Shown: piece after piece, positions 35,519-46,641 of the stretch
Layout of the letters: each line of letters begins with the position of its first letter
Position numbering within the stretch: position 1 is the first letter of the stretch
Assembly: GCA_964513465.1 (NCBI GenBank)
Contig: CAZEMR010000001.1
Span: 62,001-126,000, forward strand
Length of the DNA: 64,000 nt
From: CAZEMR01 sp964513465
Lineage (GTDB): Bacteria > Bacteroidota > Ignavibacteria > Kapaibacteriales > UBA2268
Direction: 5' to 3'
Program-made: the position numbers and the translations under genes
Notes under the pieces: generated by a model
Seen by the model: the letters and a program-made list of their open reading frames with translations, nothing else
Database searches by the model: none
Told to the model about the DNA's origin: nothing

Positions 35519-35631
35519 AAAATTACCGATTTGTAGTTATGAATATCCGAAAGATAGCAAACTATTATTGATTGTAGAATAGATTCTTTTTTAGTAAGTT
35601 AGACTTAATCCAAAATAATCAGGAAATTAAG

Positions 35632-37734
35632 ATGAAAATGAAAATTATATTAATATCGGTATTTGTATTTGCATTCAGTTTTTCGAATTCATCAGCCGAG
35701 GAAAATTCTTTCCAGATAGACAGCCTTAAAAAAATTGCCGAAACCGCAACAGGCGAGCAAAAACTCGAGGCCACCTACCGGCTCGGGCTGGCGCATTCAT
35801 GGTCTGATATTGAAGTAGCAAATCAGTATTACCGGGAGGCGCTCGTTATGGCTAAAGAGCTCAACGTTAACAAAACAGTTGCAAGGTGTTTCGCAAATAT
35901 CGGGGCTAATCTGCGTAAAACCGGACGGATTGACTCAAGCACCGATACATTGCTGCTCGCCTACGATTATTTCGAAAAAGCGGGCGATTATGCCGGCCAG
36001 GCCTTCTGCCTCTCGCAGGTGGCCAATAATTACCAGATACTCGGCGAAGACGACCGAGCCACCGATTATTTCCTGAAAGCATTTCGCGCGTTGGATAAAC
36101 GCGATATTAATGAAACAATCGAAGCTTTTACATCCGCGCAGGGAAAAGTAAAGGATTCTCTCGAAAGCTATCTGCGGGTTTATGCTCTGGTTTATAATGA
36201 TGCCGGATTGCAGTATTACCATATAGGAAATAACGAAAAAGCACGGAAGTATTTCAACGAAGCGTTAAAAGTTAGCCAGGTGATAAACCAGAAAAGCAGA
36301 ATTGCCGGATGCTATTCCAATCTGGCAATGATACATTCCGATATTGAGGAATGGAACAAAGCGCTGGAGCTTTATCAGAAAGCTTTAAGAATTGTCCGCG
36401 AAGTAGGCAACAAGGATTATGAAGGCACAATATTGAATAATATCGGTAATATATATTCGCGCCAGAAAGAATACTCCCAAAGTATTGATTATTACGAACA
36501 GGCATATAAATTATACAACGAAGTCGGGCAGCTCGACGGCGTCATCCTTGCGCTGATTAATTCCTCATATAATTATATACACATGGGCAGAACCGAAAAT
36601 GGGATTCCCCGACTCAGAGAAGCGCTCAAACTTGCCATCGAAAATAATTTCCCAAGATATCAGATGAATGCATATACTGCAATGTCCAAAGCATATGAGC
36701 GGTATAACCGATTTGATTCGGCTCTTAAATATACCAGACTTGCGCATGATATTCAGGACAGTATTTTCTCCATCGAAAAGGCCGAAAAAATCAGCGAGTT
36801 GGAGCTTGCCTACGAAACCGCTAAAAAGGATAAAAAGATCGAACTGCTTCGTAAAGAATCCGAAATGGCAGCCGCCGAGAGAACTTTTTTCATCATACTT
36901 GCCATTTTTGCCATAGCGATTATCGTGATTATTCTGATATTCTATCGCAGCAAAATTAAAAACAACACAATACTCCGCGAAAAAAATGCAGAACTCGAGG
37001 ATGCCAATAAAAAGCTCGAAGAGCAAAGTGAGGAGCTGAAAGAAGTTAACGATACTAAGGATAAGTTTTTCACAATAATCGCTCACGATCTGAAAAATCC
37101 CTTCGGACTGCTGGTTTCGATCTCGAAATTGCTTGTGGACAGCTATCACGAACTGGAAGAAGCCGAGCGCCGGGATTTTATAAAGGATATTCAGAAGTCT
37201 ACAATTCAAATATATAATTTGCTCGAAAATCTGTTGCAGTGGTCACGATCTCAGACCGGGCGTCTTGAATTTCAACCGCGCGAATTTAATGCCAGAGAAT
37301 TGATTGATGAAGTTATGGGCGTTCTTCGCCCTAATGCTCAAAAAAAGGAGCAAATTATCGAAGAGAATATCGATAATACTCTAATGATTAATGCCGATCC
37401 AAACATGTTCCAGTTTATAATCCGTAATCTGCTGAGTAACGCTATTAAGTTTACACCCGAAGGCGGGCGTATTTCGATCGAGTCAGACAAGATCAATGGG
37501 ATGATTAAATTTAGCGTAAGCGATACCGGCATCGGCATTCCGCAGGAAGATTTCGATAAATTATTCCTTATGAGGGAAAACTACAGCAGGCATGGCACTA
37601 ACTACGAAAAAGGCACAGGACTGGGTTTGATAGTATTCAAGGAATTTGTTGATATGCACGGCGGCAGCATCGATGTCAAAAGCAAAGTGGGAGAGGGGAG
37701 CACATTTTCCTTTACTCTGCCTGAGGACAAATAA
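35632..37734 (+). CDS. TPR-sensor histidine kinase, membrane-anchored
   Basis: 700 residues. A signal peptide (MKMKIILISVFVFAFSFS) exports a sensor made of six to eight TPR units (about 45-400), then one membrane helix (FFIILAIFAIAIIVIILIFY, about 421-441), a coiled coil, HisKA with H485 in IIAHDLKNPF, and HATPase with NLLSNAIKFT, SDTGIGI and GTGLGLIVFKEF. No receiver domain. This periplasmic-TPR kinase architecture is common in Bacteroidota. No response regulator gene is adjacent, so it is an orphan kinase. The kinase core resembles that of the REC-kinase at 20058-21227 (shared NLLxWSRSQxG phrase). A bidirectional hairpin follows. Confidence 0.92.
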   Translation: MKMKIILISVFVFAFSFSNSSAEENSFQIDSLKKIAETATGEQKLEATYRLGLAHSWSDIEVANQYYREALVMAKELNVNKTVARCFANIGANLRKTGRIDSSTDTLLLAYDYFEKAGDYAGQAFCLSQVANNYQILGEDDRATDYFLKAFRALDKRDINETIEAFTSAQGKVKDSLESYLRVYALVYNDAGLQYYHIGNNEKARKYFNEALKVSQVINQKSRIAGCYSNLAMIHSDIEEWNKALELYQKALRIVREVGNKDYEGTILNNIGNIYSRQKEYSQSIDYYEQAYKLYNEVGQLDGVILALINSSYNYIHMGRTENGIPRLREALKLAIENNFPRYQMNAYTAMSKAYERYNRFDSALKYTRLAHDIQDSIFSIEKAEKISELELAYETAKKDKKIELLRKESEMAAAERTFFIILAIFAIAIIVIILIFYRSKIKNNTILREKNAELEDANKKLEEQSEELKEVNDTKDKFFTIIAHDLKNPFGLLVSISKLLVDSYHELEEAERRDFIKDIQKSTIQIYNLLENLLQWSRSQTGRLEFQPREFNARELIDEVMGVLRPNAQKKEQIIEENIDNTLMINADPNMFQFIIRNLLSNAIKFTPEGGRISIESDKINGMIKFSVSDTGIGIPQEDFDKLFLMRENYSRHGTNYEKGTGLGLIVFKEFVDMHGGSIDVKSKVGEGSTFSFTLPEDK

Positions 37735-37756
37735 TATATATTTAGCGCTGTAATAA

Positions 37757-37784
37757 AAATGGGGACACTACAATGCCCCCATTT
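37757..37784. terminator. Bidirectional intrinsic terminator between the TPR kinase gene and gyrA
   Basis: An 8-bp stem AAATGGGG (37757-37764) / CCCCATTT (37777-37784) with a 12-base loop is flanked by T-rich sequence on both strands, placed between two convergent genes. Confidence 0.75.
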
Positions 37785-37813
37785 ATATTTTGAATTGATT
37801 TATTATCAATCAA

Positions 37814-40315
37814 TTACATCATTGACTGCTGTCCGGATTCGTCTTCTGAAAAGTTCTGATCGTTGCCATTCACATCGTCGTCATTATCGTTTTCGCGGGA
37901 GACAGTCGTAATATCTGCAATGCTATCACCTTCGTCAAGTCTTATAAGCCTGACGCCCTGAGTATTGCGGCCAATTGTGCGAATGTCCTTCACAGGCTGG
38001 CGGATTAATACCCCGTGCTGAGTCATGACTACGAGGTCTTCGGTATCGACCGCCGAAAGCATCCTGACCACGCGACCGGTTTTTGGTGTAACATTCATAG
38101 ATATTACACCCTTGGCGCCGCGCCTTGTAAGGCGGAAGTCCTCGTATCGTGTTCGTTTGCCATAGCCGTTTTCGCCGACGACAATTATCTGAGCATCCGG
38201 TCTCATTATGGCGACCATCGATACCACCTTGTCGCTGCGATCCAGCGAGATTCCCTTTACCCCTGCGGCGGCTCTGCCCATAGGCCGGACGTCGCTCTCG
38301 CGGAACCGGCAAGCCAGACCATTCATTGTGCCGAGGATAATATCGCTCCGGCCATCTGTCATACGGCATTTAATAAGGCGGTCGCCTTCATTCAGATTAA
38401 TCGCGATAATACCGTTGACCCTTACATTGGCGAACGCCGAAAGCTCGGTTTTTTTAACGATGCCTTTTTTGGTAGCCATCAAAACATAGCCCTCGCTGAA
38501 ATCCTTCACCACAAGGTAGGTCTGCAGGTTTTCATCTTTGGATTTCTGAATAATATTGGCAATCGAGCGGCCTTTGGCGTTGCGGCTGCCCTCGGGCAGA
38601 TCGTATACCTTAAGCCGGTAGCATCGGCCGAGATCGGTAAAGAACAGCAGATTGAAATGCGTCGATGCCTGGAATACGTGCTCAACGAAGTCATCCTCGT
38701 AAGTGCCGATTCCGCTGGCGCCGCGTCCGCCCTTAAGCTGACGCCGATAGCTGGTCACCGGGGTGCGCTTTATGAAGCCCTTGTGAGTAATCGTTACAAT
38801 CACATCTTCATTGGCAATCATGTCCTCGACTGTGAATTCCTGAGAATTATGAACAATCTCGGTGCGGCGTTCGTCGCCGTATTTTTTCTCGATTTCGTCG
38901 AGTTCTTCGCTGATCATCTGCATCTGAAGTTCTTTACTGGCCAGAATTGCTTTCAGCTTTTCGATTGTTCTGATTAATTCTTTATATTCTTCCTGAATCT
39001 TTTCTCGCTCGAGGCCGGTAAGCCTCTGCAAGCGCATGTCGAGGATTGCTTTTGCCTGCACTTCTGTGAATTCAAAGCGCTTCTGCAATTTTTCGCTTGC
39101 GGTCGGGCCGTCTGGAGATTCTTTAATCAGCTTGATTACCTCGTCGATATTATCAAGCGCAACAAGGAATCCCTCGAGAATATGTGCGCGTTTTTCGGCT
39201 GCATCGAGTTCATACTGAGTGCGGCGGACAATAACAGTATTGCGGTGTTTAATAAAATGCTGTATAATCTCTTTAAGATTAAGCACTTTCGGCATTCCGT
39301 CGACCAGCGCCAGCATGTTTGCGCCGAATGTAACCTGCATCTGGGTATGTTTATAAAGATTATTCAAAACGACCACCGGGTTGGCGTCGCGCTTGGTCTC
39401 AATATAAATGCGCATACCATCGCGATCGGATTCGTCGCGGATGTCAGAAATACCTTCGAGAGTTTTTTGGCGCACAAGATCGGCAATTTTTTCGATCAGC
39501 GCAGCTTTGTTGACCTGGTAGGGGAGTTCGGTAACGATTATGGACTCCTTGTTGCCCTTCATCTCTTCGATCTGAGCGCGGGCGCGGACGATAATCCTGC
39601 CGCGTCCGGTCGTATAGCACTCCTTAACTCCCTGATATCCATATATAATACCGCCGGTGGGGAAATCCGGAGCGGGGATATGCTTCATAATTTCTTCCGG
39701 CTCGATTTCCGGATTCCCGATAACCGAACGGATACCATTACAGACCTCTATAAGGTTATGCGGCGGCACATTTGTAGCCATACCAACAGCAATTCCGCTC
39801 GAACCATTCAGCAGCAGAAGCGGCAGAACAGTAGGAAGAATAATCGGCTCTTCGAGCGATTCGTCAAAATTAGGACGGAAATCGACAGTATTTTTGTCGA
39901 TATCCTTAAGCGCTTCGGCTGTAATTTGTGCAAGCCGGGTCTCGGTATATCGCATAGCCGCGGCCGAATCGCCGTCGACCGAGCCATAATTGCCCTGGCC
40001 ATCCACAAGAGGGTAACGCATCGACCACGGCTGGGCCATACGTACCATTGCGTCGTATACCGCGCTGTCGCCATGGGGATGATACTTACCGAGCACCTCG
40101 CCGACGAGGCGGGCGGATTTTTTATATGGGCGATTGTTGTGCAATCCGAGGTCGTGCATCGCATATAGAATGCGCCGGTGGACGGGCTTCAGGCCGTCGC
40201 GCACATCCGGAAGCGCTCGCGATACGATAACCGACATAGAATAATCGAGATACGAATCCTGCATCTCGTTTTCGAGCAAAGTGGGGATTATTTGTTCCCT
40301 GCCAATTAATGCCAT
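37814..40315 (-). CDS. gyrA: DNA gyrase subunit A
   Basis: 833 residues. With GyrB it introduces negative supercoils. Catalytic tyrosine Y123 lies in AAAMRYTETRLAQI. The quinolone-determining region reads HPHGDSAVYDAMVRMAQ with Ser84 and Asp88, the drug-sensitive residues. The C-terminal beta-pinwheel contains RRQLKGGRG, a GyrA-box-like motif, favouring GyrA over ParC. The tail is acidic (DDDVNGNDQNFSEDESGQQSMM). It is separated from the atp operon by a terminator and appears to have its own promoter. Confidence 0.95.
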   Translation of the reverse strand: MALIGREQIIPTLLENEMQDSYLDYSMSVIVSRALPDVRDGLKPVHRRILYAMHDLGLHNNRPYKKSARLVGEVLGKYHPHGDSAVYDAMVRMAQPWSMRYPLVDGQGNYGSVDGDSAAAMRYTETRLAQITAEALKDIDKNTVDFRPNFDESLEEPIILPTVLPLLLLNGSSGIAVGMATNVPPHNLIEVCNGIRSVIGNPEIEPEEIMKHIPAPDFPTGGIIYGYQGVKECYTTGRGRIIVRARAQIEEMKGNKESIIVTELPYQVNKAALIEKIADLVRQKTLEGISDIRDESDRDGMRIYIETKRDANPVVVLNNLYKHTQMQVTFGANMLALVDGMPKVLNLKEIIQHFIKHRNTVIVRRTQYELDAAEKRAHILEGFLVALDNIDEVIKLIKESPDGPTASEKLQKRFEFTEVQAKAILDMRLQRLTGLEREKIQEEYKELIRTIEKLKAILASKELQMQMISEELDEIEKKYGDERRTEIVHNSQEFTVEDMIANEDVIVTITHKGFIKRTPVTSYRRQLKGGRGASGIGTYEDDFVEHVFQASTHFNLLFFTDLGRCYRLKVYDLPEGSRNAKGRSIANIIQKSKDENLQTYLVVKDFSEGYVLMATKKGIVKKTELSAFANVRVNGIIAINLNEGDRLIKCRMTDGRSDIILGTMNGLACRFRESDVRPMGRAAAGVKGISLDRSDKVVSMVAIMRPDAQIIVVGENGYGKRTRYEDFRLTRRGAKGVISMNVTPKTGRVVRMLSAVDTEDLVVMTQHGVLIRQPVKDIRTIGRNTQGVRLIRLDEGDSIADITTVSRENDNDDDVNGNDQNFSEDESGQQSMM

Positions 40316-40360
40316 GTTGAATTATTTCTATATGTTAATAAGATAACGTATTCAAACTTA

Positions 40361-40368
40361 CAAAAATA
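40361..40368 (-). promoter_or_regulatory. Candidate -7 element of a Bacteroidota-type promoter for gyrA
   Basis: Read on the minus strand this is TATTTTTG, an exact match to TAnnTTTG, 46 bases before the gyrA ATG. No clear TTTG -33 box stands at the expected distance. Visual evidence only. Confidence 0.3.
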
Positions 40369-40525
40369 CGGATTTTTTGATGAAAATGAGAACATTTTCT
40401 GAAATTAATATTGCAAAACCGCGAATTAAAATCAACCGAAAATTATATCAAATAATTCTTATAAACGATTGATAATTATATATATTATGAAATGACGGAC
40501 AAAAACATCCAGGTATTTATCCACA

Positions 40526-40564
40526 ATTAAAAAGCGCACTATCCCGGCAAGGGAAAATGCGCTT
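40526..40564 (-). terminator. Rho-independent terminator closing the atp operon
   Basis: Read on the minus strand, AAGCGCA (40558-40564) pairs with TGCGCTT (40532-40538), enclosing a smaller TCCC/GGGA stem, and is followed by a T-run. It lies 25 bases past the atpG stop and 210 bases before gyrA, so gyrA is a separate unit. Confidence 0.8.
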
Positions 40565-40588
40565 CAGAAAAAATCAAAATATTGTTAC

Positions 40589-41479
40589 TTATCCGCGTTT
40601 TAACGCATTGGCACCGCTTACGATTTCGAGCATCTCGGTTGTGATTGCCGATTGGCGTTCTTTATTATATATCAATTCGAGATGTTTGATCAGGTCTTCG
40701 GCATTGGTGGTGGCGTTGTCCATTGCCATCATGCGTGCGGCCTGTTCGGCAGCGCTTGATTCGAGCAAAGCGCGCCAGACCATGTTGTCCAGGTTCTTGG
40801 GTAACAGCTCATCAAGTATCAGGTCTTTGCGCGGTTCAAAAATGTAATCGGCAACTGTGCCTGATTTGTCTTCTGATGAAGCTTTGGGTTCGATAGGGAG
40901 TATTTGTTTAATCGTCGGAGACTGGCGAACCACACTTACAAATTCATTATAGAACAGAAGAACTTTGTCGATATCTCTGTTTATAAACTTGTGCGAAATC
41001 ACACTTACAATGGATTTAGCAGTATTGAAGTTCAGATCGGCGAAAACATTTGTATATTTTTCGATAATGGGATAATCGCGTTTTTCGAAGAAAGAGCAAG
41101 TCCGGTTGCCAACCGGAATAATTCTTCCGTGGGCTTCAGGATATTGTTCGCGAAATTCACTTTTCAAATAGGCTGTAACAGTCCTGAATAGGTTGGAATT
41201 GAAGCTGCCGCAGAGCCCTCGGTCGGCAGCAATAACGACAACAGCAACATTGCTGATATCATTTCTGACCTCGATCAGGGGATGGGAATAATCTTCGCCT
41301 ACGGCGGCAACCAGGTTCGAGAGCATTTCTTCGAGTTTTTCGAAGTAGGGGCGTGCCGATTCTATCGAACGCTGGGCGCGTTTCAGTTTTGCGGCCGAAA
41401 CCATCTTCATCGCCTGGGTGATTTTAGCGGTGTTCTTGACGCCTGAAATTCTTCTTTTTATGTCGCGAAGTGTTGCCAT
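40589..41479 (-). CDS. atpG: ATP synthase F1 gamma subunit
   Basis: 296 residues. Central rotor shaft of F1. The conserved N-terminal helix (MATLRDIKRRISGVKNTAKITQAMKMVSAAKLKRAQ) and C-terminal helix (MMAMDNATTNAEDLIKHLELIYNKERQSAITTEMLEIVSGANAL, given here only as start and end landmarks) are unmistakable, as is VVIAADRGLCGSFNSN. AAGGA lies before the ATG. Last gene of the operon, separated from atpA by hldD. A terminator follows. Confidence 0.97.
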   Translation of the reverse strand: MATLRDIKRRISGVKNTAKITQAMKMVSAAKLKRAQRSIESARPYFEKLEEMLSNLVAAVGEDYSHPLIEVRNDISNVAVVVIAADRGLCGSFNSNLFRTVTAYLKSEFREQYPEAHGRIIPVGNRTCSFFEKRDYPIIEKYTNVFADLNFNTAKSIVSVISHKFINRDIDKVLLFYNEFVSVVRQSPTIKQILPIEPKASSEDKSGTVADYIFEPRKDLILDELLPKNLDNMVWRALLESSAAEQAARMMAMDNATTNAEDLIKHLELIYNKERQSAITTEMLEIVSGANALKRG

Positions 41480-41523
41480 TATTCGAAATCCTTGGATTAA
41501 GTAATTTGACTAATTTGTTGAAA

Positions 41524-42489
41524 TTAAATATATATCCAATCGCTGAGCAAATAATTACGCACATAATCTTTTATCGATTGTTCCAGCGAGGTGAAGCTTC
41601 CGGCAAGGCCGCTGGCCATAAGTTTATCCGTATCCGCTTCGGTGAAATACTGATATTGATTGACCAGCTCCGGTGGCATATCAATATATTGAATATCAAC
41701 CGGTCTCTCCATTGCTTTGAATACAGCCGTTGCAAGGTCGTTCCAGGTTCTGGCGTTACCAGTGCCGAGATTGTATATACCGGATATATCAGGATTTTTG
41801 TATGCATTCCAGATTACATCGACGACGTCTTTTATATAAATAAAGTCGCGCTTTTGCTCGCCATCTTTATAATCAGGGCGATAGGAGCGGAACAGCTTTA
41901 CCCGGCCGGTGTCACGAATCTGCAGAAACGACCGAAAGACCATGCTCGCCATATTGCCTTTGTGGTATTCGTTCGGCCCGAAAACATTAAAGAATTTGAA
42001 GCCGGTGAAATGCTTGTCATATTCATTATCAAGCGCCCAAAGATCGAACAGATGCTTCGAGAGGCCATATGGATTCAACGGACGAAGGTCGTCGAATATT
42101 CTATCGGAATATCCCTGGCTGCCGTCGCCGTAAGTGGCTGCGCTGCTTGCATATATGAGTTTAACGTCATTGCTCAGCGCATAATCGGCAATTTCTTTGC
42201 TGTAGGACAGATTATTGTCCATCAGATAATCCGCATCGCGTTCGGTTGTATCGGTGCATGCGCCAAGATGGATAAAAGTATCGATCATGCCGTCATATTC
42301 GCCTGCGGCCAGTCTGATCCGGAAATCTTCCTTATGGCAATAATCCATAATTCTCTTGCCGACCAGATTTTTCCATTTGCTTCCGGAGTGCAGATGGTCG
42401 ACAGCGAGGACATCTGTGATGCCCTCGTTGTTTAATTTTTGCAACATGCAGGATCCGATAAATCCTGCTCCTCCGGTAAGTACTATCAT
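41524..42489 (-). CDS. hldD: ADP-L-glycero-D-manno-heptose-6-epimerase
   Basis: 321 residues, the usual size. Converts ADP-D,D-heptose to ADP-L,D-heptose for the inner core of LPS. Short-chain dehydrogenase features: NAD(P)-binding TGGAGFIGS (5-13), Y141-x3-K145 (YGLSK) and SSAATYG; plus HldD-specific segments DTTERDADYLMDNN, FKFFNVFGPNEYHKG, QKRDFIYIKDVVDV and YQYFTEADTDKL. It starts 3 bases after the atpA stop and ends 44 bases before atpG, so it must be co-transcribed with the ATP synthase. This placement is unusual. A related dTDP/UDP-sugar epimerase is unlikely given the YQYFTEAD signature. Confidence 0.93.
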   Translation of the reverse strand: MIVLTGGAGFIGSCMLQKLNNEGITDVLAVDHLHSGSKWKNLVGKRIMDYCHKEDFRIRLAAGEYDGMIDTFIHLGACTDTTERDADYLMDNNLSYSKEIADYALSNDVKLIYASSAATYGDGSQGYSDRIFDDLRPLNPYGLSKHLFDLWALDNEYDKHFTGFKFFNVFGPNEYHKGNMASMVFRSFLQIRDTGRVKLFRSYRPDYKDGEQKRDFIYIKDVVDVIWNAYKNPDISGIYNLGTGNARTWNDLATAVFKAMERPVDIQYIDMPPELVNQYQYFTEADTDKLMASGLAGSFTSLEQSIKDYVRNYLLSDWIYI

Positions 42490-42492
42490 AAC

Positions 42493-44043
<1,551 letters not shown>

Positions 44044-44094
44044 TTTTTAACCTTTATTATTAAAATAATCTGTTATTATCATAATTTATGTATA

Positions 44095-44634
44095 TCAATT
44101 TTTTGCGAGCGTATGATATAGGACGTCAAGCTGGTTTTTCAGCGTGGCGTCGAATATCCAGTCCTCGATTTCCACCTTAAGTCCGCCTTTCAGCGAAGAA
44201 TCCACAGCATAGGAGGGGAGGACAGTTTTTTCGGTCCAGAGGCTGATTTTTCCGGCGATCTTTTCTTTGAGATCATTTGAAAGCTCGACCGCTGAGACCA
44301 CTTTAATCGGTAATCGGTTGTTGCGTTTGTTGAAAATTCTGCGATATTGCTCAATTATATCAAAAATCAGAGATTCTCTTTTTTTATCTGCAAGAAGCAG
44401 CAGGAATTGCAGCGTAATTTTTGAAATCTTCGTTTCGAATATTTCCGAAATCACTTTCTTTTTCTGCCAGTTATAAATAACCGGGCTTTCGATCATCGTC
44501 CGAAAATCGTGGGATTTTTCGGCGACCCGCGAGATATATTCGAGGTCTTTCAGTATTTCCTCGGTAGCAGCCTGGTCTTTAGCTGCGTCAAGCAAGGCCC
44601 GGGCATATCTTGCCGAAACACGCTGTTCAGTCAT
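44095..44634 (-). CDS. atpH: ATP synthase F1 delta subunit
   Basis: 179 residues. Connects the peripheral stalk to the top of F1. N-terminal helical bundle (VSARYARALLDAAKD) and the C-terminal SSLKGGLKVEIEDWIFDATLKNQLD with the conserved GG.....D pattern identify it. The family is poorly conserved, but position between atpF and atpA settles the call. Confidence 0.94.
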   Translation of the reverse strand: MTEQRVSARYARALLDAAKDQAATEEILKDLEYISRVAEKSHDFRTMIESPVIYNWQKKKVISEIFETKISKITLQFLLLLADKKRESLIFDIIEQYRRIFNKRNNRLPIKVVSAVELSNDLKEKIAGKISLWTEKTVLPSYAVDSSLKGGLKVEIEDWIFDATLKNQLDVLYHTLAKN

Positions 44635-44647
44635 GGTTTATCACTAA

Positions 44648-45142
44648 TTAGTTTTTGGGAATCTTTTCAATATAATTTTCAACCAGTTTAATATGTTTGT
44701 CTTTGTCCAGCTTTTCCTCGAGCAGTTTTTCGGTGGCTTCGACCACAAGGCCTGCGACCTCGGTGCGAAGTTCCTGAATAGCGGCTTCTTTGCTGCGTTC
44801 GATTTCGCGTTTGGCTTCTTCCACCTTCTGGCGCTTGGCTTTTTCGGCTTCGTCGGTGGCGCGGCGTATTTGCGCTTCGGCCTGTTCGCGTCCCTGGCGA
44901 ACGATTTCGGCCATTTCCTGCTGGGCGTTGTCGAGCTTCTGCTGGCTTTCCGCGAGCAGTTTCTGGGCCTGATTGTTGGCTTTTTCCGCATTGTCGATAG
45001 CCGTATTGATGCGGTCTTCGCGAGCATTCAGGCTGTTGACAATCGGTTTGACGCCGAATTTGACCAAAAGGATCAGCAGGATGAGAAAATTGATGATAGT
45101 CCAGATCATCAATCCCGGCGATACATTCAGCAGATTTTCCAT
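44648..45142 (-). CDS. atpF: ATP synthase F0 b subunit
   Basis: 164 residues. One N-terminal membrane helix (GLMIWTIINFLILLILLVKF) followed by a long, highly charged coiled coil, as expected for the peripheral stalk. The ATG is preceded by AAAAGG. Only one b gene is present, so the stalk is presumably a homodimer. Confidence 0.95.
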   Translation of the reverse strand: MENLLNVSPGLMIWTIINFLILLILLVKFGVKPIVNSLNAREDRINTAIDNAEKANNQAQKLLAESQQKLDNAQQEMAEIVRQGREQAEAQIRRATDEAEKAKRQKVEEAKREIERSKEAAIQELRTEVAGLVVEATEKLLEEKLDKDKHIKLVENYIEKIPKN

Positions 45143-45275
45143 TTCTAACCTTTTCCAGATGGATTATAAATATATTATATTTTTTTGTTTTCCTGATATT
45201 CGCCGTTCCCGCGCCGTGGTCCGACGCGGGATTGGCGCAATAATTCAGCTTCGGGGTAGCCTGCCGCTTGCGGTT

Positions 45276-45503
45276 TTATTTGATTGCGAGCATAAGGCAA
45301 ATAACCGCGGCGAACAGCGCAACACCTTCGATAAGAGCGGCGGCGATAATCATCGTCGTACGAAAATCGCCTGCTGCTTCCGGCTGACGTCCGCTGGCTT
45401 CGAGAGCTGCTGCGGCAAGACGTCCGATACCAAGACCTGCTCCAAGCACTGTGAAGCCTGCACCGAGGCCGGCTGCCAAAAACGCAAATGAGGTTGCTTC
45501 CAT
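45276..45503 (-). CDS. atpE: ATP synthase F0 c subunit
   Basis: 75 residues, two membrane helices joined by the polar loop (ASGRQPEAAGDF). The ion-carrying carboxylate is Glu59 in AALIEGVALF. The first helix (AAGLGAGFTVLGAGLGIGRLAA) has no Gln at the position that marks Na+-coordinating rings, so proton coupling is the likelier mode. GGAG lies upstream of the ATG. The 133-base gap to atpF is long for this operon and contains a GC-rich inverted-repeat-like stretch that could tune c-subunit stoichiometry; that is speculative. Confidence 0.97.
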   Translation of the reverse strand: MEATSFAFLAAGLGAGFTVLGAGLGIGRLAAAALEASGRQPEAAGDFRTTMIIAAALIEGVALFAAVICLMLAIK

Positions 45504-45553
45504 TATGTTACTCCGAGTTTTAATAAAAAAAATAGTTCGACAAAACTCTGTAT

Positions 45554-46636
45554 TTATACCAGTGTTGTTGTTTCTTCGTGATGCTCTTCATGCCCGTGAT
45601 CGCCTATCGCAAGGCCTACGAATACTGCCGTAAGGATAGTGAATATGTATGCCTGGATGAATCCGACAAGTATTTCGAGTGCATATATAAATAATGAAAA
45701 TCCTACGGAAATCGGCGATATTGCAAGAGACTGGAAGAAGAATATCAGGCCGACCAGACAAAGCAGCACCACATGCCCAGCGGTCATGTTCGCAAAAAGA
45801 CGAACGGTGAGCGCAAACGGCTTGGTGAACATCGAGAGTATCTCGATCGGGATCATGATAAACGCCAGCCACCAGGGCGCGCCGCCCAGAAGGTGCTTCA
45901 GCCAGTTGCCCACGCCGATCTCCTTTATCGCTGTGCCGTTAATCACAAGGAATGCAGTTACCGCAAGCGCTGCTGTTACGGCCAGATTACCGGTGGCGGA
46001 GTGTCCGCCCGGTACCAGCCCCGTCAGGTTCATCACCAGAATAAAGAAAAACAGGACAATAAAGTAGGGGAGCAGAGATTTGGCTAAACGCTCTCCGCCA
46101 ACGTTCGGCCGGACGATTTCGTCGCGCACGTAAACGAATACGGATTCTATCATATTCTGGAATCCGTGGGGCGCTTTGGTCGGATTCTTTTTATATTTGC
46201 GGCCGACCAGGCCGAATCCCACCAGCAGCACAAGCATTGCTATCCATTCGAACACTACAAGCGAGGTAACGGATAAATCCAAAGCTACGGGCTGATGGTC
46301 TTCTGTGCGGACAATGTGGTGGTGCGAAACAGTAAACTGTCCGGACTCGTTCATACTCTCCGTATTCGAATAAAAGTGGAGTCCGTCGTCGTAAATAATT
46401 TTGGGAAGATCGAAATGGAAAACATGATAGAAGCCAATCTGGGAGTGATCTCCGAGATTTTCGCTGAGAATCTGAGAAAAAACGCTGGGTTCGTCGATAG
46501 ACTGATCTTCGACAAGCTCTAATTCGGCCCCGCCGCTTACATTATCGGCCGAGGGCGATTGTTCGGAGTGCGTTGATTGATGAGCGGCTTCTTCGGTGTT
46601 TTCTGCGATCAACTGGTTCAATTGTTCTTGAGCCAT
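45554..46636 (-). CDS. atpB: ATP synthase F0 a subunit, with long N-terminal extension
   Basis: 360 residues from the ATG at 46636 (AGGA upstream). An earlier TTG at 46645 overlaps the upstream stop but lacks a better ribosome site. The proton half-channels and the essential Arg279 in ALTVRLFANMTAGH are present. The first membrane helix begins only near residue 122; before it is an acidic, polar stretch, much longer than in E. coli and consistent with Bacteroidota/Chlorobiota AtpB, which may include a cleaved signal-like or periplasmic part. The C-terminus is His/Glu-rich (DHGHEEHHEE). Confidence 0.95.
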   Translation of the reverse strand: MAQEQLNQLIAENTEEAAHQSTHSEQSPSADNVSGGAELELVEDQSIDEPSVFSQILSENLGDHSQIGFYHVFHFDLPKIIYDDGLHFYSNTESMNESGQFTVSHHHIVRTEDHQPVALDLSVTSLVVFEWIAMLVLLVGFGLVGRKYKKNPTKAPHGFQNMIESVFVYVRDEIVRPNVGGERLAKSLLPYFIVLFFFILVMNLTGLVPGGHSATGNLAVTAALAVTAFLVINGTAIKEIGVGNWLKHLLGGAPWWLAFIMIPIEILSMFTKPFALTVRLFANMTAGHVVLLCLVGLIFFFQSLAISPISVGFSLFIYALEILVGFIQAYIFTILTAVFVGLAIGDHGHEEHHEETTTLV

Positions 46637-46641
46637 AAAGT

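Noticed and set aside
38015..40168. Long plus-strand open frames (about 320 codons each) opposite gyrA
   Set aside because: gyrA is unambiguous on the minus strand; the antisense frames have low-complexity hydrophobic translations and no family features.
41470..42435. A 321-codon open frame on the plus strand opposite hldD
   Set aside because: It is the shadow of a clearly conserved gene; its translation has no recognisable domain and no plausible start context.
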